Origin: an uncultured Lachnospiraceae bacterium
Lineage (GTDB): Bacteria; Bacillota; Clostridia; Lachnospirales; Lachnospiraceae
Direction: 5' to 3'
Length of the DNA: 64,000 nt
NCBI GenBank assembly: GCA_934330725.1
Contig: CAKRGM010000002.1
Span: forward strand, 1-64,000
The notes beneath the pieces are model-generated. The model ran no database searches. It was given only the letters and a program-made list of their open reading frames with translations, and was not told the DNA's origin. The position numbers and the translations under genes were made by a program. Below are positions 28,055 through 37,400 of the stretch, piece after piece (positions within the stretch are counted from its first letter, which is position 1; each line of letters starts with the position of its first letter).

Positions 28055-28171
28055 TATACACCAACCGTTTTCCAACGAATTTTCCGATATATTTTTAAGC
28101 AACTCCATTCACGCATCGGCAATTTATTACAATTGTTTTCATGTATAATTGCACACTTTTTATATCGGACT

Positions 28172-29880
28172 TTATTCTATATTAATTAACCTTTCTTTTT
28201 CTATAAGCACCCTTTTTCCCTCAAATGCAAATCCAAAGTGACTTATATTATCCTTTGATATTCCCATATTTAAAAGTTGCACATCATATTTCTTCCCGGT
28301 AATCTGTTTAAGCGCTGCCGCCGCGGTATCTTCAAGGCTTTTTTCTTCCTGCGGATCATGTACCTTGAATTCTATTACATAGGCTTTCGCATTTTTATCA
28401 TTAGGGACCATCATAATATCATACCTTCCGTATCCGCTTTCTCCGTTTGAATGTATAATATAAGAGTCCCGCAGTTCTACAAGCAATCCCAGCACAAACC
28501 CATGATAAAATCGTTCAGGCTGTGTCTTTCCAGACGGGTGCTTTCCAGTATCAAAGCTGCTAAATGTACTCAATGCCACTTCATTCATGTAAATATTCAT
28601 ACTCTTTACATCATCATGCAGAAGTGCCTTAATAAATTCATTATAATATGCTGAACTATTGCGAAACCATCCTCTAAACATATTTGAAAACATGCTGGTA
28701 GTTTCCAGATTGGTAATGCTCAGATGATACCATGGATCAAGCGTAATCCCTCGGTATTCCAGTTCATCAACCTTAAGATATCCACTGGCAAGCAAAAGAC
28801 TCCATACCGCACTTTCGTCATTATCCAGCTGATTAAAGACTATCTGCTCGTCAAAATTCACGATTATCTGTCTGCCTTGAAGTAATTGTTCCATTTTTTC
28901 TTTTATGTCTTTTGAAGCCTGTTGTATAAGCCTGTTTACAAGTCCGTTCGAACTCGTTGACGACCAATATGGACGCAGTTGTCCTTTTACAAGAAAATTC
29001 GTTATCGACCATGGATTATATATATCTTTATGTTCGCCAAATGTAAATCCGTCATACCATTGCTTTACAGGCTTTTTTTATCTTCCATATGAAAGTCTGT
29101 AAGTTTCTGAAATACTTCATTTTCTGTAAAGCCAAAGCAAGTAGCAAATTCTTTCGATGTCGTTGTCACAACATTAAGATTATTCAGATCTGAAAAAATA
29201 GATTCTTTTGATGCTCTCGTAATTCCTGTCATAACAGAACGTTCCATATAAGGGTTTGTCTTAAATGTCGAATTGTAAAAGCTTCTAAGAAATGCCATAA
29301 ATTTATCCCAATATCCATTCACATAAGCTTCCTGCATAGGAGTGTCATATTCATCAAGCAGTATGATTGTTTTTTTGTCGTAATATATAGAAAGATAGTT
29401 GCTTAGATCTTTCAATGCATTCTGCGCTGTCACATCATCCATTTCTGATGTAACCTTTTTAAATTGCTCCTGCTGCGTATTACTTAATTTGTCACTTTCT
29501 GCCAGAAATGCATACTGCTGATAAACTTCCGCAATAATTCTCTTTATCTGTTTTATTGCATCTTTACAATTTGACTGTTTAACATCAGCGAAACTTAAAA
29601 ATATAGTTGGATAAGTACCCTGTAATGTACGGTAATATTCTTCCTTCCAAATAAACAATCCATCAAAGAGGTCGTAGCGGTTAGCATATTTCAATGAAAA
29701 AAAGCAATTTAACATACTCATATTAAGTGTCTTGCCAAATCTGCGTGGGCGGGTAATAAGTGTGACACAGTCTCTTGACTCCCACCATTCCTTTATAAAA
29801 TATGTCTTATCGATATAGAAGCTTTTTTCTTCCCGTATACTATCAAATCCCTGGTTTCCAATACTGATACATTCTGCCAT
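28172..29880 (-). pseudogene. Frameshifted AAA-ATPase / PD-(D/E)XK nuclease-like protein
   Basis: Compared with the intact relative at 43869-45554, this gene has the same layout. The AAA-ATPase-like domain has Walker A in RPRRFGKTLNMSML and Walker B in KTIILLDEYDTPMQ. The C-terminal PD-(D/E)XK-like domain has GYGRYDIMMVP and KAYVIEFKVHD. The frame breaks at a run of seven A residues (29073-29079 on the map), where the first part stops after DKKSL. One additional base restores KPVKQWYDGFTFGEHKDIYN, which aligns with the intact copy. Everything else is well conserved, so the lesion is recent, a sequencing error, or a slippage site. Function of the family is unknown; such genes are often multi-copy. 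Confidence 0.85.
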
Positions 29881-30012
29881 GCCTGCACCTCCAACATACT
29901 CTCTGCCAATATATTAAACCACTTTTTACTAAGGTGTCAATTTATCCTTGCAATCATCTTCCCAATCCACCATAATACAAATAAACACACAATTACGAAA
30001 GGATACATTAAC

Positions 30013-30993
30013 ATGGCAGATTTCACACCCGATTATTTTAAAGGCGAGATACGTGATGGATTTTTTATTGAGGAAAAGATGAAACGTGCCTGGGCCGCAC
30101 AGCTTGAAGTACTGGAAGAAATACGAAGAATATGCTGCAAACATAATATTCAATATTTTGCTGACTGGGGTACACTTTTAGGTGCCGTACGCCATCATGG
30201 ATTTATTCCATGGGATGATGACCTTGATATTGGCATGCTTCGTGATGAATATAATAGATTTTTAACTGTTGCTCCGGTTGAGCTTTCTCACTTTTTTGAA
30301 TTAAAAAGTCTTTACAATGACCCTTCACATGACAATGTCAAATGCCGTGTAATCAGTGGCAGACATATGAACTTTTCAAAAGAATACCTTGAACGCTTTC
30401 ATGGATGTCCATACGTGGTAGGTGTCGATATATTCCCAATTGATTATATTCCAAGGGATGCTAATAAAATGCAGCAGCAGATTGACATGATCAACCTTGT
30501 AATGACCGCATCTGCAAGCATTCCGGCGCAGCCTCCATACAGCGAAGATGAACTTAATATTATAAAAAGTCTTGAAAATATGTTTGGAATAACCTTTAAC
30601 AAAGAAAACAGCCTTTTTCATGAACTTAAAAAACTGGTAGATATGCTTTCTGCCTCATGTAGTCCACAGGATTCTGATGAAGTATGTTCAATGATAGATC
30701 TTTCAGGTGGATGGGACTACCATGTCCCTATAGAGTGGTACAGCTCTGCAAAAGATGTTGCCTTTGAAAATACCGTCGTTCCTGTTCCAACAGGTTACGA
30801 CGGCATATTAAAGATTAAATATGGCAATGATTACATGACACCGATACATGGTGCCAGCTCTCATGACTATCCATTTTATAAGCAGCAGGAACAGGGCCTT
30901 AAAGAAGTAATAGAGCGTGAGCTTCAAAGGTCACTTACAGATGATGAATTTAATAACCTGCTTAATGAAAAGCTGTCAGAAAATCTGAGGTGA
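30013..30993 (+). CDS. LicD-family phosphotransferase
   Basis: The 326-residue protein has the LicD signature: IQYFADWGTLLGAVRH followed by PWDDDLDIGM, the metal-binding acids of this nucleotidyltransferase-fold family (about residues 48-75), and the C-terminal YMTPIHGASSHDYPFY. LicD enzymes move phosphocholine or similar groups from a CDP donor to cell-surface sugars; relatives include fukutin, which moves ribitol phosphate. It faces the five-gene unit ending at 31015 with 21 bases between, so it is convergent rather than in the operon. AAAGGA precedes the ATG. Paralogous to the gene at 36330. Confidence 0.9.
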   Translation: MADFTPDYFKGEIRDGFFIEEKMKRAWAAQLEVLEEIRRICCKHNIQYFADWGTLLGAVRHHGFIPWDDDLDIGMLRDEYNRFLTVAPVELSHFFELKSLYNDPSHDNVKCRVISGRHMNFSKEYLERFHGCPYVVGVDIFPIDYIPRDANKMQQQIDMINLVMTASASIPAQPPYSEDELNIIKSLENMFGITFNKENSLFHELKKLVDMLSASCSPQDSDEVCSMIDLSGGWDYHVPIEWYSSAKDVAFENTVVPVPTGYDGILKIKYGNDYMTPIHGASSHDYPFYKQQEQGLKEVIERELQRSLTDDEFNNLLNEKLSENLR

Positions 30994-31014
30994 TTATTTT
31001 CAGTGATTATTTAT

Positions 31015-32799
31015 TCAGATATTTTTTAGGTATATTTCAGGTATGTTTGTTATTATATCTGTAGCCCCGTATGCTTTGTACTGTTCAAGATGAAGCTCTT
31101 TTAGCGGCCTTGTGTTCTTATTCGTAAAGAATGGCTCATCAAAGTTCCATATTCTCACTGGTTTATTTTTCATATCATCAGGCAAATCAAAGACAAGGCC
31201 GCCCATATAAGGATGAAGGGCGTCTGCCTTTGTCTTTCTTGCCATCGCAATACATTCTTCATTTGATACTGCAAGACATGCTGTTTTGGCATCAGCATCT
31301 ATTTTACTTATACATGAAACAGATTCCTCAAGAAATGAAGACCATACGATATACTTTTCCATACCATATGCTTTCACCATATCATAAGTGTCTTTTTCAA
31401 TACCCTTATATCTTACAACACTTGTTTTTAATTCAATATTAATAAGCAATCCGTTTTTTTCGCAATATGGTTTTAATAATGTAAGTACCTCAGATAATGT
31501 CGGTATTGTAGTATATTTCCCCTCTCCGGCAGATATCTTCATGGCTTTAAGCTCAGCAAGCCGGCAATCTGCAATCATTTTGTTTTCCCCTGTAACCCTT
31601 ACAGTATTTTCATCATGGAATACTACTATCTGCTTATCAAGTGTAAACTGAACATCCAGTTCAATGCCTGTAATACCCGGTATCTTTGCTGCTGCCTCAA
31701 AACTTTCCAGTGTATTTTCGGGGTAAGCCAGACTGCAGCCTCTGTGTGCCCATACCGCTGGCATCGGCTTTGTATCTGCATTCATAATAAAACTCTGATA
31801 GTTTTTCTTTAGCTGTGGCTTATTCCATTCAAGAAACTTTTCCATAACCCCGGCCATCGCCATGCTTTCATTTTTTAATCTGTCAGTCCCTGTTATATCT
31901 GTATCATACGACGTACCGGACATCTCATGCTTTCCAACATTCTGGATTTTTTTAATGAAATCTCTGAGCTCATACTGAAGTCCCGAACCTTCATATGAGT
32001 ATTTATATATTTCTTTTTTATTCGGATCTTCGTATCGCACTTCAAATTCTTTTGTGAGCCACCATGGAGACTTTGCAAGTATATACCCGTTTGTACCTGA
32101 TATAAGCAGCTGCCCTTCTGTTTTTACACCAAGACCTGTTTTTACTGAGGCCATACCGTTAGAATATGTAAAATATGCTTTTGTATATGCATCTACACCA
32201 TTCTGTGCTCTGATGCTGTTAAATGTCACATCTTTATAATCACATCCAAGCAGCTTAAATACCGGCAGCATCACATAAGTACCAAATTCCAGAAAACTTC
32301 CATTATACTCCGGCGCCTGGAATTCTCTTGTATTAAGCGGAGTCAGCCTTGAAAATGCGGCTTCGACATCTGTAATTCTTCCTATCCGGCCACTGGCTGC
32401 AACTTCCATAAGCCCATGAAATCCCGGACAATATGCTGTTTTAACAGCTTCCATAAATACAAGTCTGCTCTTATCTGCAATGTCAAAAAGTTCTTTTACC
32501 TGCGCCACGCTTAATGATGCCGGCTTTTCACACAATACATGTCTGCCACTTTCCAGTGCTTTTTTTGCATAGTCATAATGCGTCTCATGAGGCGATGCAA
32601 TATATACCGCATCTGCATTTTTAAGAAATTCTTCTATATCATCTGTATATTTTTCTATCTTATTTTTTGCTGCAAACTTTTCAGCACTGTTAAGTCTGGG
32701 GTTAAATACACAGCTGATTACTGCATCTTCTATACATGACAATGCTGTATTTACAAATCTGTCCGCAATTCTTCCCGTTCCGATAACACCTAGTCTCAT
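31015..32799 (-). CDS. Gfo/Idh/MocA oxidoreductase fused to a glycerophosphodiester phosphodiesterase
   Basis: Residues 1-330 form a Gfo/Idh/MocA dehydrogenase: GVIGTGRIADRFVN, AVYIASPHETH, the conserved CEKP (LCEKPASL), and a C-terminal SWW-type barrel (SPWWLTKEFEVRY). Residues 345-594 are a GDPD domain with WAHRGCSLAYPENTLES, GIELDVQFTLD and VVFHDENT, giving the His, Glu, Asp and His residues of the active site. GDPD cleaves glycerophosphodiesters to glycerol-3-phosphate and an alcohol. I know of no described pathway using this fusion. The dehydrogenase half is paralogous to that of the gene at 34990. It is last in a five-gene leftward unit. Confidence 0.9.
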   Translation of the reverse strand: MRLGVIGTGRIADRFVNTALSCIEDAVISCVFNPRLNSAEKFAAKNKIEKYTDDIEEFLKNADAVYIASPHETHYDYAKKALESGRHVLCEKPASLSVAQVKELFDIADKSRLVFMEAVKTAYCPGFHGLMEVAASGRIGRITDVEAAFSRLTPLNTREFQAPEYNGSFLEFGTYVMLPVFKLLGCDYKDVTFNSIRAQNGVDAYTKAYFTYSNGMASVKTGLGVKTEGQLLISGTNGYILAKSPWWLTKEFEVRYEDPNKKEIYKYSYEGSGLQYELRDFIKKIQNVGKHEMSGTSYDTDITGTDRLKNESMAMAGVMEKFLEWNKPQLKKNYQSFIMNADTKPMPAVWAHRGCSLAYPENTLESFEAAAKIPGITGIELDVQFTLDKQIVVFHDENTVRVTGENKMIADCRLAELKAMKISAGEGKYTTIPTLSEVLTLLKPYCEKNGLLINIELKTSVVRYKGIEKDTYDMVKAYGMEKYIVWSSFLEESVSCISKIDADAKTACLAVSNEECIAMARKTKADALHPYMGGLVFDLPDDMKNKPVRIWNFDEPFFTNKNTRPLKELHLEQYKAYGATDIITNIPEIYLKNI

Positions 32800-32832
32800 T
32801 TCCCGCTAACCTCGATTCTCGATTCTTGATTC

Positions 32833-33756
32833 TTACTGTATTCTCCCAGCCATATATTCGCCAATTCCATGGATTGCTTTAAGTACACTCACCGACATTC
32901 CCTTTGGGAAGCTGTTAACACATGGATATGTTTCAAAGCTTAATGTCCCATTAAAATTAATACTTTTAAGGCCCTTATATATCCTGTCCCACATCTGGCC
33001 TTCTCCATTATTGCTGCCAAATGTATATGGCATCTGATGCAGATCACCAACTGCATCATTTTCATGAAGATGAAGAATCTTTAAACGGCTTCCCATTTTT
33101 GTTATGAATTCATAAGGATCCCTTTTTACAAGCTGAAGATGTCCTGCATCAAGACAGAAGCCAAATACTTCTTCGCCTGCATAATCATTTAATGTATCAA
33201 CATACCATACCGCGTCATCCGGATTAGCACACACACCTTCCGTAAGCCTGTATCCTATTCCTTCATAAAGATTTTCAAAGCAGATTCCCACTTTACACTG
33301 CTTTAAAAGTGGTATAAGGAGTTTAAAATATTCTACATTTTCCCTGCGCTCACGTTCCCTGTCATAAATATACTGCATTTTAAATGGATGAACTACCATC
33401 CATGGAACGCCTAACGCCTCTGCAATAAGTATGCTCTTAGGAATTACGGTTCCCTGCATATACTGATTCTGCTGCGGTCTTCCCTCTACCCGCACCGGAT
33501 ATGGTGCATGCATCTGTGATGGTCTTATTCCGTATTTCTCCATCGCGTCTTTGTACTGGCTAAAGTATACAAAAAGTTCTTCCACTTCTGCATCAAAGAA
33601 TTTATTTGTCTTTCCAGCATACAAATCTGTATTTTTTAAAAATGTATCTATGTTAATGTCAACTCTGCTAAATCCTGCTTCTTTAATCATCCCAAATCCT
33701 TTATCAGGATTCATTTCCGGCAATATTCCTTTTGTCTGTACACCTATATCAAGCAT
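32833..33756 (-). CDS. Sugar phosphate isomerase/epimerase-family TIM barrel (AP endonuclease 2 type)
   Basis: The 307-residue TIM barrel keeps the metal ligands of the family: HAPYPVR, MVVHPFKM, CFENLYEG (Glu, about residue 152), CLDAGHLQL (Asp and His, about residue 200), LHLHENDAVGD and FETYP (Glu near the end). Relatives act on inosose, xylulose-type sugars or 3-keto glycosides. Placed with two Gfo/Idh dehydrogenases, it could isomerise or cleave the keto sugar they make. Spacing to both neighbours is short (18 and 33 bases). Confidence 0.85.
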   Translation of the reverse strand: MLDIGVQTKGILPEMNPDKGFGMIKEAGFSRVDINIDTFLKNTDLYAGKTNKFFDAEVEELFVYFSQYKDAMEKYGIRPSQMHAPYPVRVEGRPQQNQYMQGTVIPKSILIAEALGVPWMVVHPFKMQYIYDRERERRENVEYFKLLIPLLKQCKVGICFENLYEGIGYRLTEGVCANPDDAVWYVDTLNDYAGEEVFGFCLDAGHLQLVKRDPYEFITKMGSRLKILHLHENDAVGDLHQMPYTFGSNNGEGQMWDRIYKGLKSINFNGTLSFETYPCVNSFPKGMSVSVLKAIHGIGEYMAGRIQ

Positions 33757-33774
33757 TGTTCCTCCTTTTGTTAA

Positions 33775-34983
33775 TCACAGGTAATATTGATCCCAGTAAC
33801 ATCTGTACTCAACGCCCATATCATCAAGCTGACGTCCTATTGCATCGTAGTACATATTACATATCCATACATTTCGTTTCTCTGCCGGTATATTTAATAT
33901 CTCATCAGGCGATTTTACCGGTATGCCAAATCTTACCTCTCCCCATATGTCCCTGTTATTATCAACCATGAATGCCGGTGGATACTTTTTACCCCAGGCT
34001 TCCATATAACTCTGCGCCATCTTTCCTGCACCAAAAAGTATAATCTGCTTTCCGGGTTCTGATAAGAATTCTGCTGTTCTAAAACAGCTGTTCTCCCATT
34101 CATTTGCAATTGAATGTAAAAGCTCAAGCATTACACCATGAAGCCCCTGCGGTGCCCTCGAAAATGTTCCTTTTGTGTCAAATACAACCATACCATTAAA
34201 CTGCAGCCTGAATAAGCGTCCTATAAGACTCGCCCAGTCAGTAGAAAGTATTCCTCTTCCGGTTGTAAATGTATATGGCATCTGATACTGATTTGTAATT
34301 CCATTATTGTCATTCATATGCATAAGCCCCAGCATCCTGCCACATTCCATTATCATATCGCATATGTTTATTCCCAGCAGATTGGTATGTCCGACATTTA
34401 TGCATATTCCAAATAATTCGCTGCCGCATATTGCATTCAGTGCTGCTGCCAGTCTTCTTAGAACTGATGCTTCAGAATACTCATTATGATAATATCTTTG
34501 ATTTTTTACCGAAAATCCATTCTCAATATAAATGGGGATTCCTGCCTGTTTGATACTATCAGCACACTCATTTATCAGAAGTTCCAGTATTGAAGCTGAC
34601 TGAACATTTTTTGTTTCTATAACAACATAACCTGCTTTATAAGATACAGCTTTATCAAGTGCTTTTTTTAACTGCTCATCAGCATTCATAAGGAGTATCT
34701 GCTTATCATCATTAGTTCCGATTTCTTCACTATTCCCATTATTAATTTTATTTTTTTTACTGCAGCTATTATTTATGAGATTATAAAGTGATACAACAAT
34801 TCCTGCTACTGTTCCTCCCTGTCTGATGATATCATCATCTTCATCAAAATCACTATCATAAATCTCAATACTGTCAAAGCCATGTTTCACAGCTTCTTTA
34901 ACTGACATTCCCTTAACATACTGTATTCCTGTTCTCACTTTTCCTCCATTCCCGGGATGATTTTTTCTTTCCCGCATCAGCAT
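33775..34983 (-). CDS. Divergent TIM-barrel isomerase-like protein with C-terminal Rossmann domain
   Basis: Residues 10-290 are a paralogue of the preceding TIM barrel. The segments CINVGHTNLLG, GLMHMNDNNG, QMPYTFTTGRG and VVFDTKG align with CLDAGHLQL, LHLHENDAVG, QMPYTFGSNNG and SFETYP. The ligand Asp has become Asn and the late Glu has become Asp, so metal binding may be altered. Residues 300-402 are a Rossmann domain (QIILFGAGKMAQSYM, FMVDNNRDIWG) of the type that recurs in this window. The poorly conserved insert near residues 65-80 contains an Asn-rich stretch. It may be a scaffold or regulatory subunit of the other barrel. Confidence 0.75.
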   Translation of the reverse strand: MLMRERKNHPGNGGKVRTGIQYVKGMSVKEAVKHGFDSIEIYDSDFDEDDDIIRQGGTVAGIVVSLYNLINNSCSKKNKINNGNSEEIGTNDDKQILLMNADEQLKKALDKAVSYKAGYVVIETKNVQSASILELLINECADSIKQAGIPIYIENGFSVKNQRYYHNEYSEASVLRRLAAALNAICGSELFGICINVGHTNLLGINICDMIMECGRMLGLMHMNDNNGITNQYQMPYTFTTGRGILSTDWASLIGRLFRLQFNGMVVFDTKGTFSRAPQGLHGVMLELLHSIANEWENSCFRTAEFLSEPGKQIILFGAGKMAQSYMEAWGKKYPPAFMVDNNRDIWGEVRFGIPVKSPDEILNIPAEKRNVWICNMYYDAIGRQLDDMGVEYRCYWDQYYL

Positions 34984-34989
34984 GATTTT

Positions 34990-36333
34990 TCACACCAGAC
35001 GTCCCTGCTTTTTCATAAACATTTCCACAAATTCAGACATCAGTATTGATTCCTCAGCCGTAAGCTTATAATCTTTTTTATCCGTACCATTAATCTTTGA
35101 TACAAAATCACTTATCTCATACCTCAATCCATCTCCCTGAAATCTTGGTTCGTAATGATCTATCTTAGATGCATCTTCATATCTTACATCAAACTGCCTC
35201 ATAAGCCACCATGGAGACTGGGCTATTATATATCCCTTAGTTCCGGATACCACAAGCTGACCTTCCGTCTTAACACCGACACCCGTTTTTACTGTTGCAA
35301 ATCCTTTAGAAAATCTAAAGTCTGCCTTAGTATATAAATCTACTCCGTCATCACTGCATATACTTTCAAAATTAACCTTTTCATAATCTTTGCCCAATAG
35401 TTTGATTACCGGCAAAAGTACACTTGGTCCAAATTCAAGAAAAGCGCCACCATACATTGCGTCGCTGCGTTCCCTGGAATTAGGATCGGCAAGTCTTGTA
35501 AATGATGCTTCAACATCTACAATATCACCAATCTTTCCGCTCTTTGCAATATTGATAAGCTGCTGAAATCCCGGGCAGTATGCTGCCTTGACAGCCTCCA
35601 TAAGAACAACCTTTTTTTGTTTTGCCATATCATATAATTCTTCACTTTCCTTCTTAGTAAAAGAAAGCGGCTTCTCGCATAAGACATGCTTTCCGGCTTC
35701 TATTGCAAGTTTCGCATATTCATAATGAGTTTCATTCGGTGAGGCGATATAGACTGCATCAACTTCATCTAAAAAGCCGCTGTAATCGTCCACATGACAC
35801 TTTATTTTATGTCTCTTTTCAAATCTTTTTGCACTTGCTGCAACAGGATTATAAGCTGACACTATTGTAAGACCACTTACATATTTTGCTTCTGAAACAA
35901 AACGCGGTGCAATTCGTCCGGTTCCTACTATTCCTATTCTTGCTATTTTAAACTGTTTTTTTCTTAAAAATGTTGATGATATATCGGGTGTGCGTTCAAG
36001 ATAAACAACCTTGCAAAATGAATTGATATAATCAAATGTGCCAATCCAGTCAGAACCTACTGTAAATATATCGACTCCGTACTTTTGTATATCCTCAATC
36101 TTCTGGCCTTCATGATCCTCAACTATAATCATATCAGCAAATCCGGTTTTCCTTACGTTCTCTATTCTTTCGATAATCGGGTCTACAACATTTACTTTAC
36201 CCCTTGCCTCATCGAAATGCTCCGTTGTAACCCCTACAATCAGATAATCTCCCAGTTCTTTTGCCCTTTTTAACAGGTTATAATGTCCCTGGTGGAACAA
36301 ATCAAATGTCCCGTATGTAATAACTTTTCTCAT
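34990..36333 (-). CDS. Cytidylyltransferase fused to a Gfo/Idh/MocA oxidoreductase
   Basis: Residues 1-130 are a TagD-type cytidylyltransferase: VITYGTFDLFHQGHYNLL (HxGH motif), IERIENVRKTGF, FTVGSDWIG and the RTPDISSTFLRKK CTP loop. Residues 133-447 are a Gfo/Idh/MocA dehydrogenase: GIVGTGRIAPRFV, AVYIASPNETH, LCEKPLSF and SPWWLMRQFDVRY. One polypeptide would thus handle CDP-alcohol formation and an oxidation. Its dehydrogenase half resembles that of the Gfo-GDPD protein at 31015 along its whole length. The start overlaps the end of the LicD gene by four bases. Confidence 0.9.
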   Translation of the reverse strand: MRKVITYGTFDLFHQGHYNLLKRAKELGDYLIVGVTTEHFDEARGKVNVVDPIIERIENVRKTGFADMIIVEDHEGQKIEDIQKYGVDIFTVGSDWIGTFDYINSFCKVVYLERTPDISSTFLRKKQFKIARIGIVGTGRIAPRFVSEAKYVSGLTIVSAYNPVAASAKRFEKRHKIKCHVDDYSGFLDEVDAVYIASPNETHYEYAKLAIEAGKHVLCEKPLSFTKKESEELYDMAKQKKVVLMEAVKAAYCPGFQQLINIAKSGKIGDIVDVEASFTRLADPNSRERSDAMYGGAFLEFGPSVLLPVIKLLGKDYEKVNFESICSDDGVDLYTKADFRFSKGFATVKTGVGVKTEGQLVVSGTKGYIIAQSPWWLMRQFDVRYEDASKIDHYEPRFQGDGLRYEISDFVSKINGTDKKDYKLTAEESILMSEFVEMFMKKQGRLV

Positions 36334-37241
36334 ATTTTTATCCCCATCTGTGCATATAATTCACGCTTCTGTTTTCTGTAAAATGGATAATCATGACTGG
36401 ATGCCCCTATTATTGGTGTCATATAATCTTCACCATATTTTTGCTTTAATATAGGCTCATATCCAACCGGAACCGGTATAGTCGTATATTCAAATGGAAC
36501 ATAAATACTGTCACTGTAATATTCTTTTGGATAAACATCATTCGGTCGAGGTCCCGCATGATCAGGCATTAACGCAATCTGGGTTGCCTCTTCCTCTGAA
36601 TACATCATGCAAAGCTGTTCAGCGAGCTTTAAAAGCTGCTTACGCAAAGGCTCTTTATCATTAAACTTTACTCCGCACATTTTTTCGATTTCTTCAGCAT
36701 TCTTTTTTATATCCTCTTTATCATATTGGTCAGATTTCAGATTTTCCGCAAAAAATGTAATGATTTTTATAACATTACACTGAAACTCATCATCCTCTTT
36801 TGCAGGTGCAACATAATCAAGTGGAAATATATCAAGTCCGATAGCCCACGGGCATCCATGAAACTTATTCAAATGCTCGTCATCAAATCTTATTCTTCTG
36901 GTATTAACTATTCTTGTAATAAGACTGTTCCAGCCCGGATCCGTATGAAGATTAACTATCTCATATCCTTTCATCTCCTGTGACACCACATCACAAAACT
37001 TTATGAGATCCTGATGCTTCATTGTTATATCCATATCATCATCCCACGGTATAAATCCTTTATGTCTTATTGCTCCAAGAAGCGTTCCCCAGTCTGCAAA
37101 ATATTGTATATCATGCTTACGGCATATTTTATCTACATCATTTAATACTTCAAGCTGCGCCGCCCATGTTTTTTTCATCATACTCTCTACGTAAAAACCA
37201 TCACGTATTTCCCCTTCTAAAAACCCCTGTGGTACATTCAT
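36330..37241 (-). CDS. LicD-family phosphotransferase, first gene of the cassette
   Basis: The 303-residue protein has IQYFADWGTLLGAIRH, PWDDDMDITM with the metal-binding acids, FHGCPWAIGLDIFPLDYV and YMTPIIGASSHDYPFY. It resembles the LicD at 30013 from end to end, including the N-terminal LEGEIRDGFYVE, so the two are paralogues. It heads the five-gene unit that runs to 31015. It would transfer the head group activated by the cytidylyltransferase domain of the next gene. The start has a weak GGGAGAAG-type site. The 160-base upstream gap is AT-rich, and I could not place a convincing promoter in it. Confidence 0.9.
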   Translation of the reverse strand: MNVPQGFLEGEIRDGFYVESMMKKTWAAQLEVLNDVDKICRKHDIQYFADWGTLLGAIRHKGFIPWDDDMDITMKHQDLIKFCDVVSQEMKGYEIVNLHTDPGWNSLITRIVNTRRIRFDDEHLNKFHGCPWAIGLDIFPLDYVAPAKEDDEFQCNVIKIITFFAENLKSDQYDKEDIKKNAEEIEKMCGVKFNDKEPLRKQLLKLAEQLCMMYSEEEATQIALMPDHAGPRPNDVYPKEYYSDSIYVPFEYTTIPVPVGYEPILKQKYGEDYMTPIIGASSHDYPFYRKQKRELYAQMGIKI

Positions 37242-37400
37242 ATTCTGTCTTCTCCCTTCCGCTCATGTATAATTCAGGCAAATGTAAACTTAATATATTA
37301 CACAATTACCTGCATAATATATATATTATCGGACATATTGTTAGCCATATTTAACTTGTTTTCCATATATTTTTGATATTTTATCTCATATTCGGCATAT

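Noticed and set aside
29065..29880. Reading the two halves of the broken AAA-ATPase as separate genes
   Set aside because: Both halves align consecutively with the intact copy, and the second half has no proper start.
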